Part shown: positions 36,975 through 49,663 of the stretch, in pieces
How positions within the stretch are numbered: position 1 is the stretch's first letter
How the letters are laid out: each line of letters begins with the position of its first letter
Origin: Lepidonotus clava
Taxonomy: Eukaryota > Annelida > Polychaeta > Phyllodocida > Polynoidae
Direction: 5' to 3'
Assembly: GCA_936440205.1 (NCBI GenBank)
Contig: OW387135.1
Coordinates: forward strand, 37,178,792 to 37,242,791
DNA: 64,000 bases
Translations under genes and position numbers: made by a program
The notes under the pieces: generated by a model
What the model saw: the letters and a program-made list of their open reading frames with translations, nothing else
What the model was told of the DNA's origin: nothing
Databases searched by the model: none

Positions 36975-37989
36975 TTAACTACTACAAACAATATCGATAT
37001 CACAATATTGTTAATCGTTTGAAAAGCTAGGGCGGACTGTTCGTGATGTGGGGAAGGATGAGCCTTCTAGGGCTCAGGTTGTCTCGGGGAGGAGAAAAAG
37101 GATGGGGGTGGATGGTTGTGTGGGTGCAGTCAACTGTGTACCAGAGAGGGGACGCTAAAGTCCGTATGATGCTTTCTCACGCCGTCCGGGTGCTCTTAGC
37201 CCCGCCCCCTTAGGATAGGTGTGAAAGTCGCGCAGACGGTCGCGGTGCTCTTTACCTCAGGGGGAGGCACATGGGGGAGTAAGGAAAAGCCTCAGGTGGA
37301 CCTATTTCGCTAAAACTAGTGGAGGGTCTGAAATTTTTGAAAAAATATACTAACATATATGTATGTGAATACATATCTCTATGTAGATTTTTAATGACTG
37401 TGTTGTCTATGTCTCTGCTTACAGGATTTGCCCGCCTACAAGCAGCTTGGGTCCATATGGGATTCAACAGTCTTAGCTGTATGCTGAAGCAAAATTGTTC
37501 TTTGATGCGTTTGCCACATTTGTGCTCAATATTTAAAAAAAAACTAAGTGTTCAACATAACTACATAGTGAAGAGTGAAATAGGGGTATATGGCGCATGT
37601 TAAAATTGTTTTATGTAGACTCCAGATACATTATTACTTTCAATTGAAACCTTTCTGATTTTGTTTTATAGTTTAGACAATCATTTATGATATGACATCT
37701 CATAATATTCTACAAAATATCATTCTAACATAATAGAATCATTAATAAATCTGTTTTATACAGTTCAAACGTTAACTTTTATTCATTAGTTTCTTTAGGG
37801 TTGACCTCGGATTTTTTTTTCATATAGAACTATATTAGGTGAATCTGCATGGCATATCTCAATGTGGGCCCTCGTGCTCCATGCAACCCACCTTCATACT
37901 ACATGTGCTGTCATAACACAGTCCACTTACCGTGAGGCAGTGGTGGGGAAGTTAGCGGCCACACCACACCTTTTATCAGTCTGTGCGCC

Positions 37990-38065
37990 TACCACAACTC
38001 GCATTCCCGGATTGACATAACTCAGCTGACTGAGTTATGTTAATCCGGGAACGGGAGTTGTGGTA
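37990..38065. repeat. 76-bp near-perfect hairpin palindrome
   Basis: The left arm (37990-38025, starting TACCACAACTCG) and right arm (38030-38065) are reverse complements with a few mismatches around a CTGA loop. It may be a minimal foldback MITE. Confidence 0.8.
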
Positions 38066-38555
38066 AATAACACTTAACATTGGACATACATAGTGATATT
38101 CCCTTCGTGATATTTTGTGAACTAAGGAACATAAGTTTATATAAAAGTTTTAATAAAGTTCGTATTATATAATATATATGCTGACTGATTTAAGTGAAAT
38201 GCTTGCACATAATGTGTGCGACCATTTCATTTATTATAGGATATCATATTCTATGCAACTATAATAAGTTTATATTTATGTTAACATATTATGTAGTTCA
38301 GTTCCATTTTTTTCTGACAAGATCACTCTAGGCTATAAATCTATTGTTCAGTATACTTGATTTTGCATATTAATTCATTTCTGATTTCACACACAAAAAA
38401 AAACAATTGCGTCAAAAGGACAATTTACCGTTTTTTAGTTTTAGTTTTCCATTTTTAATCAATGCCTTAATTAGTGGGTAGGACGTCAGTGCAAAAAGAA
38501 TCCCACGTTTGCAACTGAACTACCGGCCCTTATACTTATAGGCATATATTATTAG

Positions 38556-38900
38556 GGTGTGTTAAAACCAAACAGGCTGCAGCTACCCGCACAAGCCCCG
38601 TTAGTTTTAACACCCTGATATTGATAACCCCCCCCCCCCCCCCCCTGAGCCTGATATTGATAACCCCCCCCCCCCCCCTCAGGGGGGGGGGGGGTTATCA
38701 ATATCAGGGTGTTAACGAGGTTGTCGCGACCGTCGCGCACATAGCCATCCCCGTGGCCCCATGGACAGTTGTCTGCCTTGGGTTCCGTCAACACAGGGAG
38801 TCAGTAGCCATTATCAGGGGTGTTAACACCAACGTGGCTACACACACACAGCCACATGCAGGTGTCTGACAGGTTTGGCTGTGTTGGTGTAGTCCAACTG
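38556..38900. repeat. Cluster of decayed TTATCAGGGTGTTA-ended MITE copies with poly-C/poly-G foldback
   Basis: Blocks GTGTTAAAACCAA, GTTTTAACACCCTGAT, TTATCAGGGGTGTTAACACC and GGCTGTGTTGGTGTAG match the intact copy at 39558-39667. Inside, CCTGATATTGATAAC plus about 15 C is followed within four bases by about 13 G and GTTATCAATATCAGG (38650-38708). Confidence 0.7.
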
Positions 38901-38930
38901 ACAGAGAGGATCTGGCCGGGGGGACCTAAT

Positions 38931-39076
38931 CAGGGATCGGGGGGGAGGTGGGGTGGGGGGCGGGTGAGGGCTGCCCCCCCCCCCCCATTGTTAAATCATG
39001 TTTGACGGCCCCCATCCAACCGTACATTCATGTTTATGCCCCCCCCCCCCTCCAACAATTTCTTGATCCGCCCCTG
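38931..39076. mobile_element. Short element, CAGGGGCGGAT family
   Basis: The right end reads TTGATCCGCCCCTG and the left CAGGGATCGGGGG. The interior has GTTAAATCATGTTTG and GTACATTCATGTTT plus long C runs, as in the 16984-17156 copy in reverse orientation. Confidence 0.6.
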
Positions 39077-39557
39077 TCACTCATGCATGAAGACGCAGGT
39101 TACCACATGGCCCAGAATCCATACAGCTTATAAATATATGATAATCTAAATCCCAACGATGGAATCAGAGAAGATAACGAGGATTTATTTAAAAATGGGA
39201 TTAAAAGGTTGTGTATATAGCATAACTTCCGTCTCCAAGGCAGTTTACTTTCCCATTTCGAAATTAATATTGATCATCTGCATGTGTAAGTGGACATGCC
39301 CCTAAGTTTTACTCCGAAAATTGATTGATCTGAACATCATAAAGACATGTATATATAGATATGTATAATATAGGCGGATGCAGACATATAAATATAAATT
39401 ACTCTATACAGAAAAGCATAAATAATTATACGTCCTTTTTATTTTGTTTTTCATGTTTTTCAAAATAAATGTATTACTTTGAGGAGTTTAATCCATATAT
39501 GTGGCCTAAGGCTATGCAGCATTGTCCTACATTGAATCTACACAGAGAGCCCGTGAA

Positions 39558-39667
39558 CCTTATCAGGGGTGTTAGAAACAACGTGCCTACACCTACAAAG
39601 CCACACCGTATCAGACACCTGTGGCTGTGTTGGTGTAGCTGCGTTGGTTTTAACACCCCTGATAAGG
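39558..39667. mobile_element. MITE, 110 bp, 25-bp inverted ends
   Basis: It starts CCTTATCAGGGGTGTTA and ends TAACACCCCTGATAAGG. The arms match over about 25 bases with two mismatches. The centre has ACACCTACAAAGCCACA opposite TGTGGCTGTGTTGGTGT, extending the fold. Related decayed copies lie at 38556-38900. Confidence 0.8.
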
Positions 39668-42600
39668 GACCTGGCCGGGGAACTAACTGTAACTTTAGGC
39701 AAAATAGTTATGCAGACATTACACTGCTATATAACTGGGTTTTTATACTGATAAAGTCTGCTTGACATATGACTGACACAGAAAACTCAGTCTTGTGGTA
39801 AAATAGGGGTATACAACGCTTTAAAAAAAAAAAATTGATTCAAGGCTTCTCATGTTCTTCCAGCCAACTTATATTATGATCGCAGTCGAGATATACAATT
39901 ATGAGATGACCAGGTTTCAAATATTGAAACCCCAACCAAATAGTATATTACATAAATGTACACATAACATTATGACAACATTCTCAAAAGGAAAAGGGAA
40001 AATGTATATGTATATGTTATGATTCTAATCCCTCAATATCTCATTTAAATTTAGAAATAAACCCCGATAATCATCTCTTACTTATAATTTTATGAATGTT
40101 GAATTGCTGGTTTCATTTTTTGACATAGAACGTTATGAAATGTATCTTTTGGTTATATTCTTTTGTCAGAAGCGTTAACCCTTATTAATTAGAGATAGTT
40201 AAGGCAACATTTGGGGTGTAGATGGGGGAGTCCCATGTCGCCCTGTCGAATTTAAGAAAACCTGATGTCACCCTGTCAAATTTAAGAAAGCCTGATGTCA
40301 CATGTTGTTAAGCCAAAAAAGGGCCATGTCGCCGTGTCGGTTTTAGGGGTCTACATTATATATTTCATGCATTATAAATGAAATCAACATAAAACAATAA
40401 CGTAAATATAAATGTCCCCCCAAAAAATAATTATGTATGTGGACTCAGGGTCTATGTTCGTTGACAGTCTACATTGATACTCTTTGTGCTCTGTTTGATG
40501 GGGTTGGCAAACATTGATAATAATTATGATATTTCATCAAATCCTACAATGATCTAATGATATAGGAACATTGATACAGGGTTGTATCGTGCACTTTACC
40601 TTTATGAAAATACGATTCTTTCCATTACTCAGTATTTAGAGAGGTTATAAACTGATTTAATGTTTAGTTCAACCCGCATGTCGATTCTACCAAATTATGA
40701 ATCATCTCTTGTTTGGCTATTATTGATGTATGTTTTTCTAAAGAGTAATTCATATGCAATGCTACCCTGTTTCACCCTATACAACTTGAAAACATTCTTA
40801 GATACAATAAGATTTCCTTTTTTTACGGTTCTATTCTTATATCATTATAATGAATTATTTGGCTGTAACTGTATCTGTGTCTTGTGACAATGCACCCCCT
40901 TCCCTGTTATTTTCGCACGGTGGTCCACCTAGCACTTCTCCCTCTGGTTGGGCCATGCCCCCCACTAATATGTGGAAGGGTACCGTCCAGGTTCTGTCCA
41001 ATAAGCGCGAAGCGGGCGCTATGACGTCATCGCGCCCGGACGGCGTGAGAAAGCATCATACGGCCTCTTGCAGAGGGGACCGGGCCGGGAAACCAGGGGG
41101 ATCTAGCGTCTTCTTTCTCGTCATTGGGCTGTTGTTCATCTACTAATTGTACACTATGCTAACTAACACTGGGCCGATTCCCTTCGTAGATGCCTAGTCG
41201 TTGCATCTGTGCTCCTAAACATGAAGTGGTAGTGTGGCAGCCGCTGACCTAACATCTCGTGCCTTATGCCCCTCATCATCATCGTCGTGCCTGTGTCAGC
41301 CTATCCTTCTGTGCCCGTGCCTTTGTCCATATGCTGCAGGTTCCTGTGTTTTGTGTCATGCTCACCAAATTTATTTTAAGTCCTGAGTGCAATTTTACCC
41401 TAACTTTGAGTTAATTCCAAGCTTCATGTCTCATGTCTTGTGTCTAGGAAGCTAGATCTAGGCCTTAAATAGGTTTGCGCCCAAGAAGTAGAAGACTTTA
41501 ACACCATGAGTTCCAGATCGGGACTGTTAAGGCCTTAAGACCGCTCTGATTGCATTCATAAATTGCTGGATTTCCCCAGGATTTTGCATGGATTTTTCTT
41601 TGGAATCCCCTAAATTCCTTGTAGTTGTGAACTTCAAAGGTTGACCTACGCCTATCAATAAGCATTATAGAAATGGGGTTTGTAGAATCTGTTAGGGAAT
41701 CAAATAGGGTTTTAAACAATATATTGGCCCTTTTGTATGTTGAATATTCATGAATATGTTCTCTTTGGAAAAATATGGAAAAATTGCCGTTTTTCCGGGG
41801 GGCTAAGGACGGATCTCTGTGTGGCTATTATTTCTATAAGAGACAATCACCAGCAATCGAAAGTGGTACATGCATGTGCAAACCATAACCATGACTATAC
41901 AGATGCAAGTCCCCTACATGCCACCCAGTGTGAGCATGCAGTTAGGGGCTGTTTAAGACTCGCATCCACTCGAGAGCAGCTGGGGTGCCAACCATAAAAC
42001 ACCCATGAAAGAACATACCAATGATAAGTTAAACTATCCACGATCACTTAATTTGTAATTATAGGATTTTAGTGTGCCAGGGTGAACTGATGCGGTGTCA
42101 GTCCATAGTTCCTTAAGCCATATGTCTCAAAAGAAAAGTTAGGGCTAAGAGTGTAAGTCTTCTTGAAGGTGCTTGAAGAGTGGCGGCAAAGTCAAGGGAC
42201 TAGTGTAAAAGTGCAGCTAGCGGCACACAGCACTCAGAGTGCAACTAGCTAGCAATTGAGTAACACCACAGATAGAAACAGGTCGCAGAAACTGGGATTC
42301 TGTTAAGGAGTTTCAGCAGACTGGTTGGCACAATGGCTAGGAGCAGTGAGGGTTCAGCGGACTAAGCCTCTTGGGCTGATAATTGTCAATGGGAGCTCAG
42401 TGATGTATAACATTGTTAGGACTTTAATACCTACATCCTTCATGCGATTGTTCTGTTATCTCTTGATGGAAACTACCTTTTGAGATGGCCTGCGGTCTGG
42501 CTGGAGAGAAGGCTGCAATAGAAACTATAGAGGCATAACTAAATGGAAATATAATGCATAAATACTCCCCTACAAATAACAGTAAAGTAAAACTATATAG

Positions 42601-42715
42601 TTCAACAGTATTCCATGGATTATGTCTGAATACACATAATTATTATGAGTGATTTTATTATGATTTGTCACATAACTTTCATGTCCACGATATATTGTGG
42701 ATATTTTCTCCCTAG
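39668..42715. other. Non-coding, no gene recognised
   Basis: This is AT-rich except for 40900-41120, which is GC-rich and contains TGACGTCA (41022-41029) and one arm of a 29-base inverted repeat shared with 37160-37192. Near 40230-40340 there are three short (ATGTCGCCCTGTCGAATTTA)-like repeats. No coding frame was assigned. Confidence 0.45.
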
Positions 42716-43145
42716 GACTATTACCCCACTAGGACAACTACCCCTGGGACAACTACTCCTTAGGGCAACTACCCCTTAGGACAATAACCCCTATGGGTAG
42801 GACAACTACCCCTCTAGATAGGACAACTACCCCTCTAGATAGGACAACTACCCCTCTAGATTGGACAATTACCCCTATAGGTAGAACAATTACCCCTTTA
42901 GGACAATTACCCCTATAGATAGGACAACTACCCCTAATGGTAGGACAACTACCCCTCTTGATAGGACAATTACCCCCATTAATAGGACAACTACCCCCAT
43001 GGGGGTAGGACAACTACCCCCATTTATAGGACAACTACCCCCATTGATAGGACAACTACCCCGCTTGATAGGACAACTACCCCCATTGGGAGGACAACCA
43101 CCCCCCTTAGTAGGACAACTACCCCATTGGTAGGACAACTACCCC
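42715..43145. repeat. Minisatellite array A, about 16-21-bp units of TAGGACAACTACCCC
   Basis: About 20 units share AGGACAA(C/T)TACCCC with variable spacers (TCTAGAT, ATTGAT, CTT). The unit GGACAACTACCCC is in forward orientation throughout. Confidence 0.92.
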
Positions 43146-43227
43146 CATTAATAACTACCCCCAACTACACCCAGATCAGCTCCCCATGGCCTTCCATTCT
43201 TTTGTCCAGCCCTGGACACCCAGGGCA

Positions 43228-43410
43228 GGTCCTACCAATGGGGGTAGTTGTCCTACCAATGGGGGTAATTGTCCTATTAAGGGAGGTAGTTGTCCTATAG
43301 GGGTAGTTGTCCTACCCATAGGGGTAATTGTCCTACCCATAGGGGTAATTGTCCTAAGGGGTAGTTGTCCCAGGGGTAGTTGTCCCAGGGGTGATTGTCC
43401 TAGAATCAAT
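43228..43410. repeat. Minisatellite array B, the same unit in opposite orientation
   Basis: About nine units of GGGGTAGTTGTCCTA are the reverse complement of the array A unit. An 82-base non-repeat spacer (43146-43227) separates the arrays. Together they form a giant imperfect inverted repeat. Confidence 0.92.
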
Positions 43411-46400
43411 TTTCCTGATTTTTGGTTTCCAGATTCTCAATAAGCTTGCTGAAGAAATTAAATTGTCCTTTTTCGTTTTTAAATCATTTTCATATTTTAG
43501 GGTATTTCTATTTCTAAGCACTTAAAAAAAATGCAAAATTAGCTACATCCTCATAGTTTCATGAGTGAAAAGCTGGAAATGTCCTTTTTTTTTTTTTTGA
43601 ATGAGATGGGTAATGGACCCATCCAAACAGCCAATCCCCTGAGTCATCCTGTCTCTATATATGTCTTTCAGGACACCCAGGCTGATGCCCAAGTGTTTTG
43701 TGTCATTGAGATTAGATTTCCGGTGTTCGCATTTCCTGGATCTGCGGTAATTGCATCCGTCGCCCAGGGGGGCGGTCCCTGGAGCCCACCCAGGTAAGGC
43801 TGCTGCAGGTCTTACCGGTCAGTTGGTTCAGTTCACACAATTTGTCATATTTTACCTGTAACACTGTCTCCAGGTTTCACTGACAATATGTTAACACTGG
43901 CTCACTATTGGAGTTATAGTTTACTACGCGCGCACATTGTCGAATGCTTAAATGTAACTTTCCCTAATAACGGTTCGCTGAGGTTCTTTTTTTTTTATTG
44001 ATTAGATGCACATACAGGTGAAATAAAACGTTAATTTCAATCATTATTCTACGGCTGACCGTTCCAAAGATTCGCCGCCGATAAAACGTAGATCTAGGCC
44101 TATTCAAGTCGCAAATTTTCTTCAACAGTTTTCGTGAACTCTAAATATTAATTCTTTCTGGTCTAATTATTGACATTACTCACACATTAAAAAATACATG
44201 TTTAATGCCTATCGCATAATGGTTTATATTGAACAACTGCAAGCTCTGCGACCGATAGGATTTCCACATAACATATTAAAATATCTTTCAGACAAATAAG
44301 AGGTAAGATGGTCATACCTCAGGATATTTTATACGTAAAATAGCCTAAATATCAGATTCTAGATGAGAGAGAAATAAGACGGGTTGTTCTGCACCTCAGC
44401 AATACGCCCAGGGCTTTTACCTGTGCAGGAGAGCTAGATGGACGTGTAGTCGTACATTCCAGGGTTGGTGGAGGGCGGCTGGTGGTGGTTGCTTCGAGTA
44501 TTGCTTTGACTGAGGAAATTTAAGTGCATAGGGTGCAAGATGCCGAAGTTAATTTTCATAATGTTTTATTTGACATCTTCAGAAATGTATGATCTTCCAG
44601 ACCAGCTGAAAATGAACTTGGTATATTTTAGGTAAACAATTTCCATAAAGATTTTAGCTGCATGGTAAACCCGACAAATGATTTTTTTCACTTCAAAATA
44701 GATTTCTTATCATCATCCGGGTTTGGTCAATATGTTTAGGCTTCCCTGGGGGAAGGGGGTGGGCGTGGGGATCATTAATTTTGTCTGACTTTATCTGTAG
44801 GGGCTCTTTTTTTTTTTTTTTTAAGATTTTCTGGATTCCTCCCTGCGTATAGTATTATGTCTTATATTTATTTTATGATTTTTAGTATCACTTTCTAGAT
44901 ACAATACGATTTTTCGAGTTAGGCTCCCTCCACAGTCTGCTAGGATGCTTTGGGAGAACCTTCTCTGAAAATGCGACATTCAAGTAAATATCACCAGATC
45001 ACTTTGGCAGTTTTTCTGTCATATCGGCATGGCCTAAGACCACACATAAAGTGAAAAAAGGTTACTTCTCTCAATCGAATAACAAATCAAGAGTCGACTT
45101 TCGCACAAACAATAACATCGATGCATATATTACATAGAATTGCACTTGTTTTTACAGCTTCTGATTTGCGTTGGTCAGAGGAAATGAAAAACTTTGTTGG
45201 ATTTGTCAGGTATATAAAGCAGAAGCCTTTTGATTCAGTCCGACATGACATCTAATTTGAAAAGCAAAGGACCACCATGGGCAAACAGTCAGGCAATTTT
45301 CCGGGAAAACAATACATGTGTCTGACTTACTTTCAATGCAAACCCCCTACGTAGCCTGTCTGTTGGTACATGACACCTCAGGATATGGGACCCCGAGTAC
45401 GGATGGTTGGGGCTGGAGGGGCTCCTGCCGAGTGAGTATAGGAGGGAATTGGCAGGCGCTAATAGAAAGAGGGGGGGGGGGCACACCCCCTAACTTTTAG
45501 AATTTTGAAAACATTGAAATTCCCCCCCCCCCCCCCCAAAAAAAAGAGTGGGCCCCCCAGCTTCAACTTACTGCTATAATCACAAATTATATAATTACCA
45601 TTATTGATATAACGGTTCTTTATGGACATTCGGTCTTCGATAACAGCTTATGAATAGGCCTACATTTTATTCAGAACCAAATGTGATGGATCTATCCGAC
45701 TGAAGTAAATGAATATTTGCTCAAACAATTATTAGTATAGAGCATGCACACGGTCAACATAAACGGGAGAAAAAATACAGTAACATATTCTGAATTGTTA
45801 TCTAATGTTGACGTAAAAAAGAACTACCATCGGGTAGCCTAGCCTAGCATGAGAAATTTATATTGGAATAGTTCACGGAAGCGATGATATGCCCTTCGCC
45901 TTATTGGGAGCCAAGTAGGCCTATTAAATACTCCTTAACAGACGTAAGGAGATAACGTCATTCGGAAACAAATGAGCCCCAAGGTATCCTGACAGTTAAT
46001 TGACCAAGAGAAATTATTTGAGAGCATCAACTGGGGTAGACAAAACAACATTCCAGATTGTCTTGGTTATGACGATAGCCTTTAATTGCAAAAAGACCCA
46101 CCTGCAATTACCGCGACGGCGTCTTCTTTCTTGTGCAAATAAAAAGAGACTCCATATCCTAGTGAATTGGATCCAGTCAAGTTAGCCAGTATGATGTCGA
46201 AATGGCAGCACTCGTCTCAACAATGCAATAGAAAATCAATTAACTTGAGACGAGCGACAAGTATCGGATATTTGCTTGTGACATTTCAGTTTGGCATAGG
46301 CCTGTGGGTCATATGGACATTGACAGCTGATGACGCGCTTGTTGAACGATGACTTATTTGTGTTCCTTCGTAGCTGCTTACAGTCAGTTAAGTGATTACT

Positions 46401-46803
46401 TTCTTAAACATTATATTAGGCATTATCATTACGTGTACATTTGCCAACCATTATGTTGAAAAAATATGTTACGTGAATGTGTGTCTTCCATCCAAGCAGT
46501 AGGATATAACTTCAACACAAAGCACCACGCCTCGTCCTATCAGTGGCAATTAGAGGCTACTGTTAAGGAGGGCGTTTGGGGACTTTATTGTATTTAGCGT
46601 TGTACGTGTAGGGCGATAGGGATTCTTCTCATGAAGCCCCATTACCAGAGGACTTGTCGGGTGTCCTTTCCTCGCGTCGCATCAGCAGGCTGACAGCCGG
46701 GGGTGTCGCTTTCCATGTCAGACTGCACAACACAGGCTTATCTCAGCACCAGTCGGCCTATACCATGAAATCATTTCGAATTCGTAGCAATCAGAATCAA
46801 CTG
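43411..46803. other. Non-coding, no gene recognised
   Basis: There are poly-T and poly-C tracts (44811-44822, 45523-45538) and a G-run/C-run pair near 45468-45538. Open frames are short and unassigned. A CAGGTAAGG donor-like motif near 43791 follows a 78-codon frame, but no exon identity could be supported. Confidence 0.4.
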
Positions 46804-46893
46804 TGAAATCATGTTTGCGGGTGGGCCTCTCCCCCCTTACATTCATGTTTGTGGGCCATGCACCCCCCCCCCCCCCCCTTCTGGATCCGCCCC
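46804..46893. mobile_element. Truncated copy, CAGGGGCGGAT family
   Basis: The fragment holds AAATCATGTTTGCGGG, ACATTCATGTTTGTGGG, a C run and the right end CTGGATCCGCCCCTGG. The left terminus is missing. Confidence 0.6.
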
Positions 46894-46901
46894 TGGTGAA
46901 C

Positions 46902-46903
<2 letters not shown>

Positions 46904-46963
<60 letters not shown>
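46904..46963. repeat. (TA)n microsatellite, about 30 units
   Basis: An uninterrupted TA run produces spurious Tyr-Ile frames. It directly follows a truncated CAGGGGCGGAT-family element. Confidence 0.97.
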
Positions 46964-46964
<1 letters not shown>

Positions 46965-49014
46965 AGTGGAAAAAGCATCATGTGCACGTAGCTGCAGGCC
47001 GTTTTGGTACTTAGCTCGGTATCTCATTCATCGGCACTGCTCATTTGCCGCATATGGCTACGAGAGAAAATTTGCCCAAACTCTAATCTTTGTTTCCTTT
47101 CACTTATTTTTCAAATCATGAGAAAACAAAAAGAAAGAATTAAACCTTTATGTATCTGAATGACTATAATAAACAGTACATAGTACATATATACGTACTA
47201 TAAGACGATATATCTTGCTTGGGTGAAAGTGGCTTAGTATAAGTAGGAAAATGGGTGGGGTCTTGCACCTTTTGTAAATACGTTACGCCATATTCTTGCA
47301 ATCAGTGGCTAGGTAGGCTATATAGTGACGAAGACGGGGACGGCCGGGCTCCTTACAACGTTATGCCACATTCTGTCAATCAGGCACAGCCACCTAATCA
47401 GTTAATTAAAGGCCTTTACTTCATCACCTCGCTCTCTGATTGCCAAACAAGGCTTTCGTTTCACTGAGATTTGTTTTTCTGACATATCAGGGGAACCCTA
47501 CGGCCCATTCGACGGAATAACTAATCGGTGGTTCCTTAAATCCCCTGGTGTTTCCTGAATAGACATTTTGAATCACCCGGGTATACTCAATAATAGACGC
47601 ACGCTCTGTAGATCAGTTGACTCGCAATTGAGTTCTGCTTAAATAGGATTTCTTACCATAAGAGCCCGTCCTTCTGTTATGCCATATTTCAATGACTTTA
47701 TATTATTTTTCATTCCCGACTTTCGGTTCATATATAGTTTTCAATGTATCAATACTTTGTTTTCCATTCGACTTGACGACTAGTGTTCGTGCTGTGCCTG
47801 ACAAGGTGAGGTGCAGTAGACGGAGCAGTAGGTCTCATTACCTGGGCGGGCCGACTTAATCAGACCTCTACAGGTAAACACATTACTTCATTGGCGTCCG
47901 AGCTGCTCTAATTACACAGCCAGAGTTCATTAGACGCGTTCTTTGTTTTCCTGACGCATACCTAGCCACCTGGGCCCGTTGATAAGGCTCGCCAATAACG
48001 GAAAGACAAAGGAGAAATACAATAGAAGGATTGCAATGATTATTATGTGGGTAATGGAATGGGAGTTAGATTTGGATATAGGGAAAGACGCCCACAATGT
48101 GGGGGTAAAACTCCCATGCACCCTCTTTATTGAAGTTGAATTTAATAAATAAAAGGAAAATAACAAAATGCGGCTAAAGGCTCATGCAAAATATAGGTGT
48201 GTTACCCCACAATCGATGGCCTTTTTGCACCCAACTTATAGACTCATTTTCTTTTCTTTGCATTCCTGTGAATTGTCTGATTTATAAACATGTTTTCAAT
48301 TTAGACCATTATATTCACAAATATAAAGATTTGCTGCATTATGTATTTTTTCAAAATAATGTTCATAACGTGGGAATAGCATACTGTGTAGGCTTTTACT
48401 CTAGCTTGCTTATGTACATGTGGCGATTGAAAGTGTAAGTAGTATATGTCAACTGGTCAAAGGGGGTACATGCGACGCAAGGAGGGAGGAGTGTTTAGGA
48501 GGGGTGCTCTCGTGTTCCAACGGGGAGTGTCCACCAACAGAAGAATGGTTTAGAAAATAACATCTCGAATAATTCTGAGACGTACTTTACCCTAAGAACA
48601 TTGTATTTTCTTTTGAATGACGCTACCTTCCAAAGGATCTGGGTACGGATAATACCAATTAATCTCAAAGAAATAAACTTCTTATTTGACTTGTTCTCAC
48701 CAAAGTGGGCCATAACCCTGATATAACGTATATTTCAAAGTAAAGAGTTTCATAGATGAGTAGGCCTACTATTGGACCACAAGGATTCATGAACAGCTTC
48801 ATCATTTTGGAGGGTTGCCTTGTACATGTTTTCGTTTTAAGTATTATAAGCAACAAATAGATTCTCGTGAATTGAAGTATAGGGTTCAATCATTTTTCTC
48901 GATTTCTTTCTTTTCTCCAATTTATCCTTTGTGTAGAAGATGCATCATTGTACATATCATATAGAAACACGATGCCCTACTCGTATTCTAAGAATGAGAC
49001 AAATACACCAAAAA
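46964..49014. other. Non-coding, no gene recognised
   Basis: AT-rich sequence with only short open frames and no assignable repeat. Confidence 0.45.
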
Positions 49015-49663
49015 CAGGTAGGGGCTACGACAGGAAAAACGGGACGTCCCGTTTTTTTCAGGACACAACCCTTAAATCATTTTCAAACATTCCATTATTC
49101 TCTATTCAATTTCAAAGTATGATCCTATATATATAAAAAAACAATTATTTGGTTAGATTAAAATTCAATTCCATCATTACAAGTACAGTTTTAATGCTTT
49201 TTAAAAGTAAGCTTAAAAAAACAACAGGACATCATGTTAAAAGGGATCGCAGAACGGTCCTGTTATTTCAGGACAGGCTGTTTTCTTGGTATGTTTTTTT
49301 GTAACTTAAAAAACAAAAATCAATAGGAAAAAGTGTAACGATAGAATGTGAAAATGAAACAATCATTTTGATGCAAAGATGTGTTCTTTATTACTAATCA
49401 TTTTGAATTAAGCAACTTCCTCATTTTCTGAGCATTTTCGTTAATGTAAACATATTAATTGTTTTTTATGAAATTGTTAAGATGTAAAATGCAGAATTTT
49501 ATATATTTTGTATCTGGACTATGAAGAAGTATTCTATCATTTTTATACTTTCTATTATTCATGTATACTTTCATCTGCAATAGTTAGATAATTTACTTTT
49601 TCATAATTGCAGGACGTCCCGTTTTTACAGGATGTCCCATTTTTCTGTGGTATCCCCAACCTG
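49015..49663. mobile_element. TIR element, about 649 bp, CAGGT(A/T)GGGG ends
   Basis: The left end CAGGTAGGGGCTACGACAGG is mirrored by the right end (reverse complement CAGGTTGGGGATACCACAG). Both continue into AAAAA(C/T)GGGAC(G/A)TCC. A small perfect palindrome AAAACGGGACGTCCCGTTTT sits in the left end. It is hAT-like by the CAG start, but no 8-bp target duplication could be seen. There is no coding frame. Confidence 0.65.

Noticed and set aside
42753-43443. Open frames of Gly/Cys/Pro-rich repeats
   Set aside because: They follow the minisatellite unit on both strands and have no independent coding support.
43561-43797. 78-codon frame followed by CAGGTAAGG, a possible exon with splice donor
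   Set aside because: The frame starts in a poly-T tract, and no acceptor, partner exon or family resemblance was found.
46718-47027. Tyr-Ile repeat proteins
   Set aside because: They are translations of the (TA)n microsatellite.
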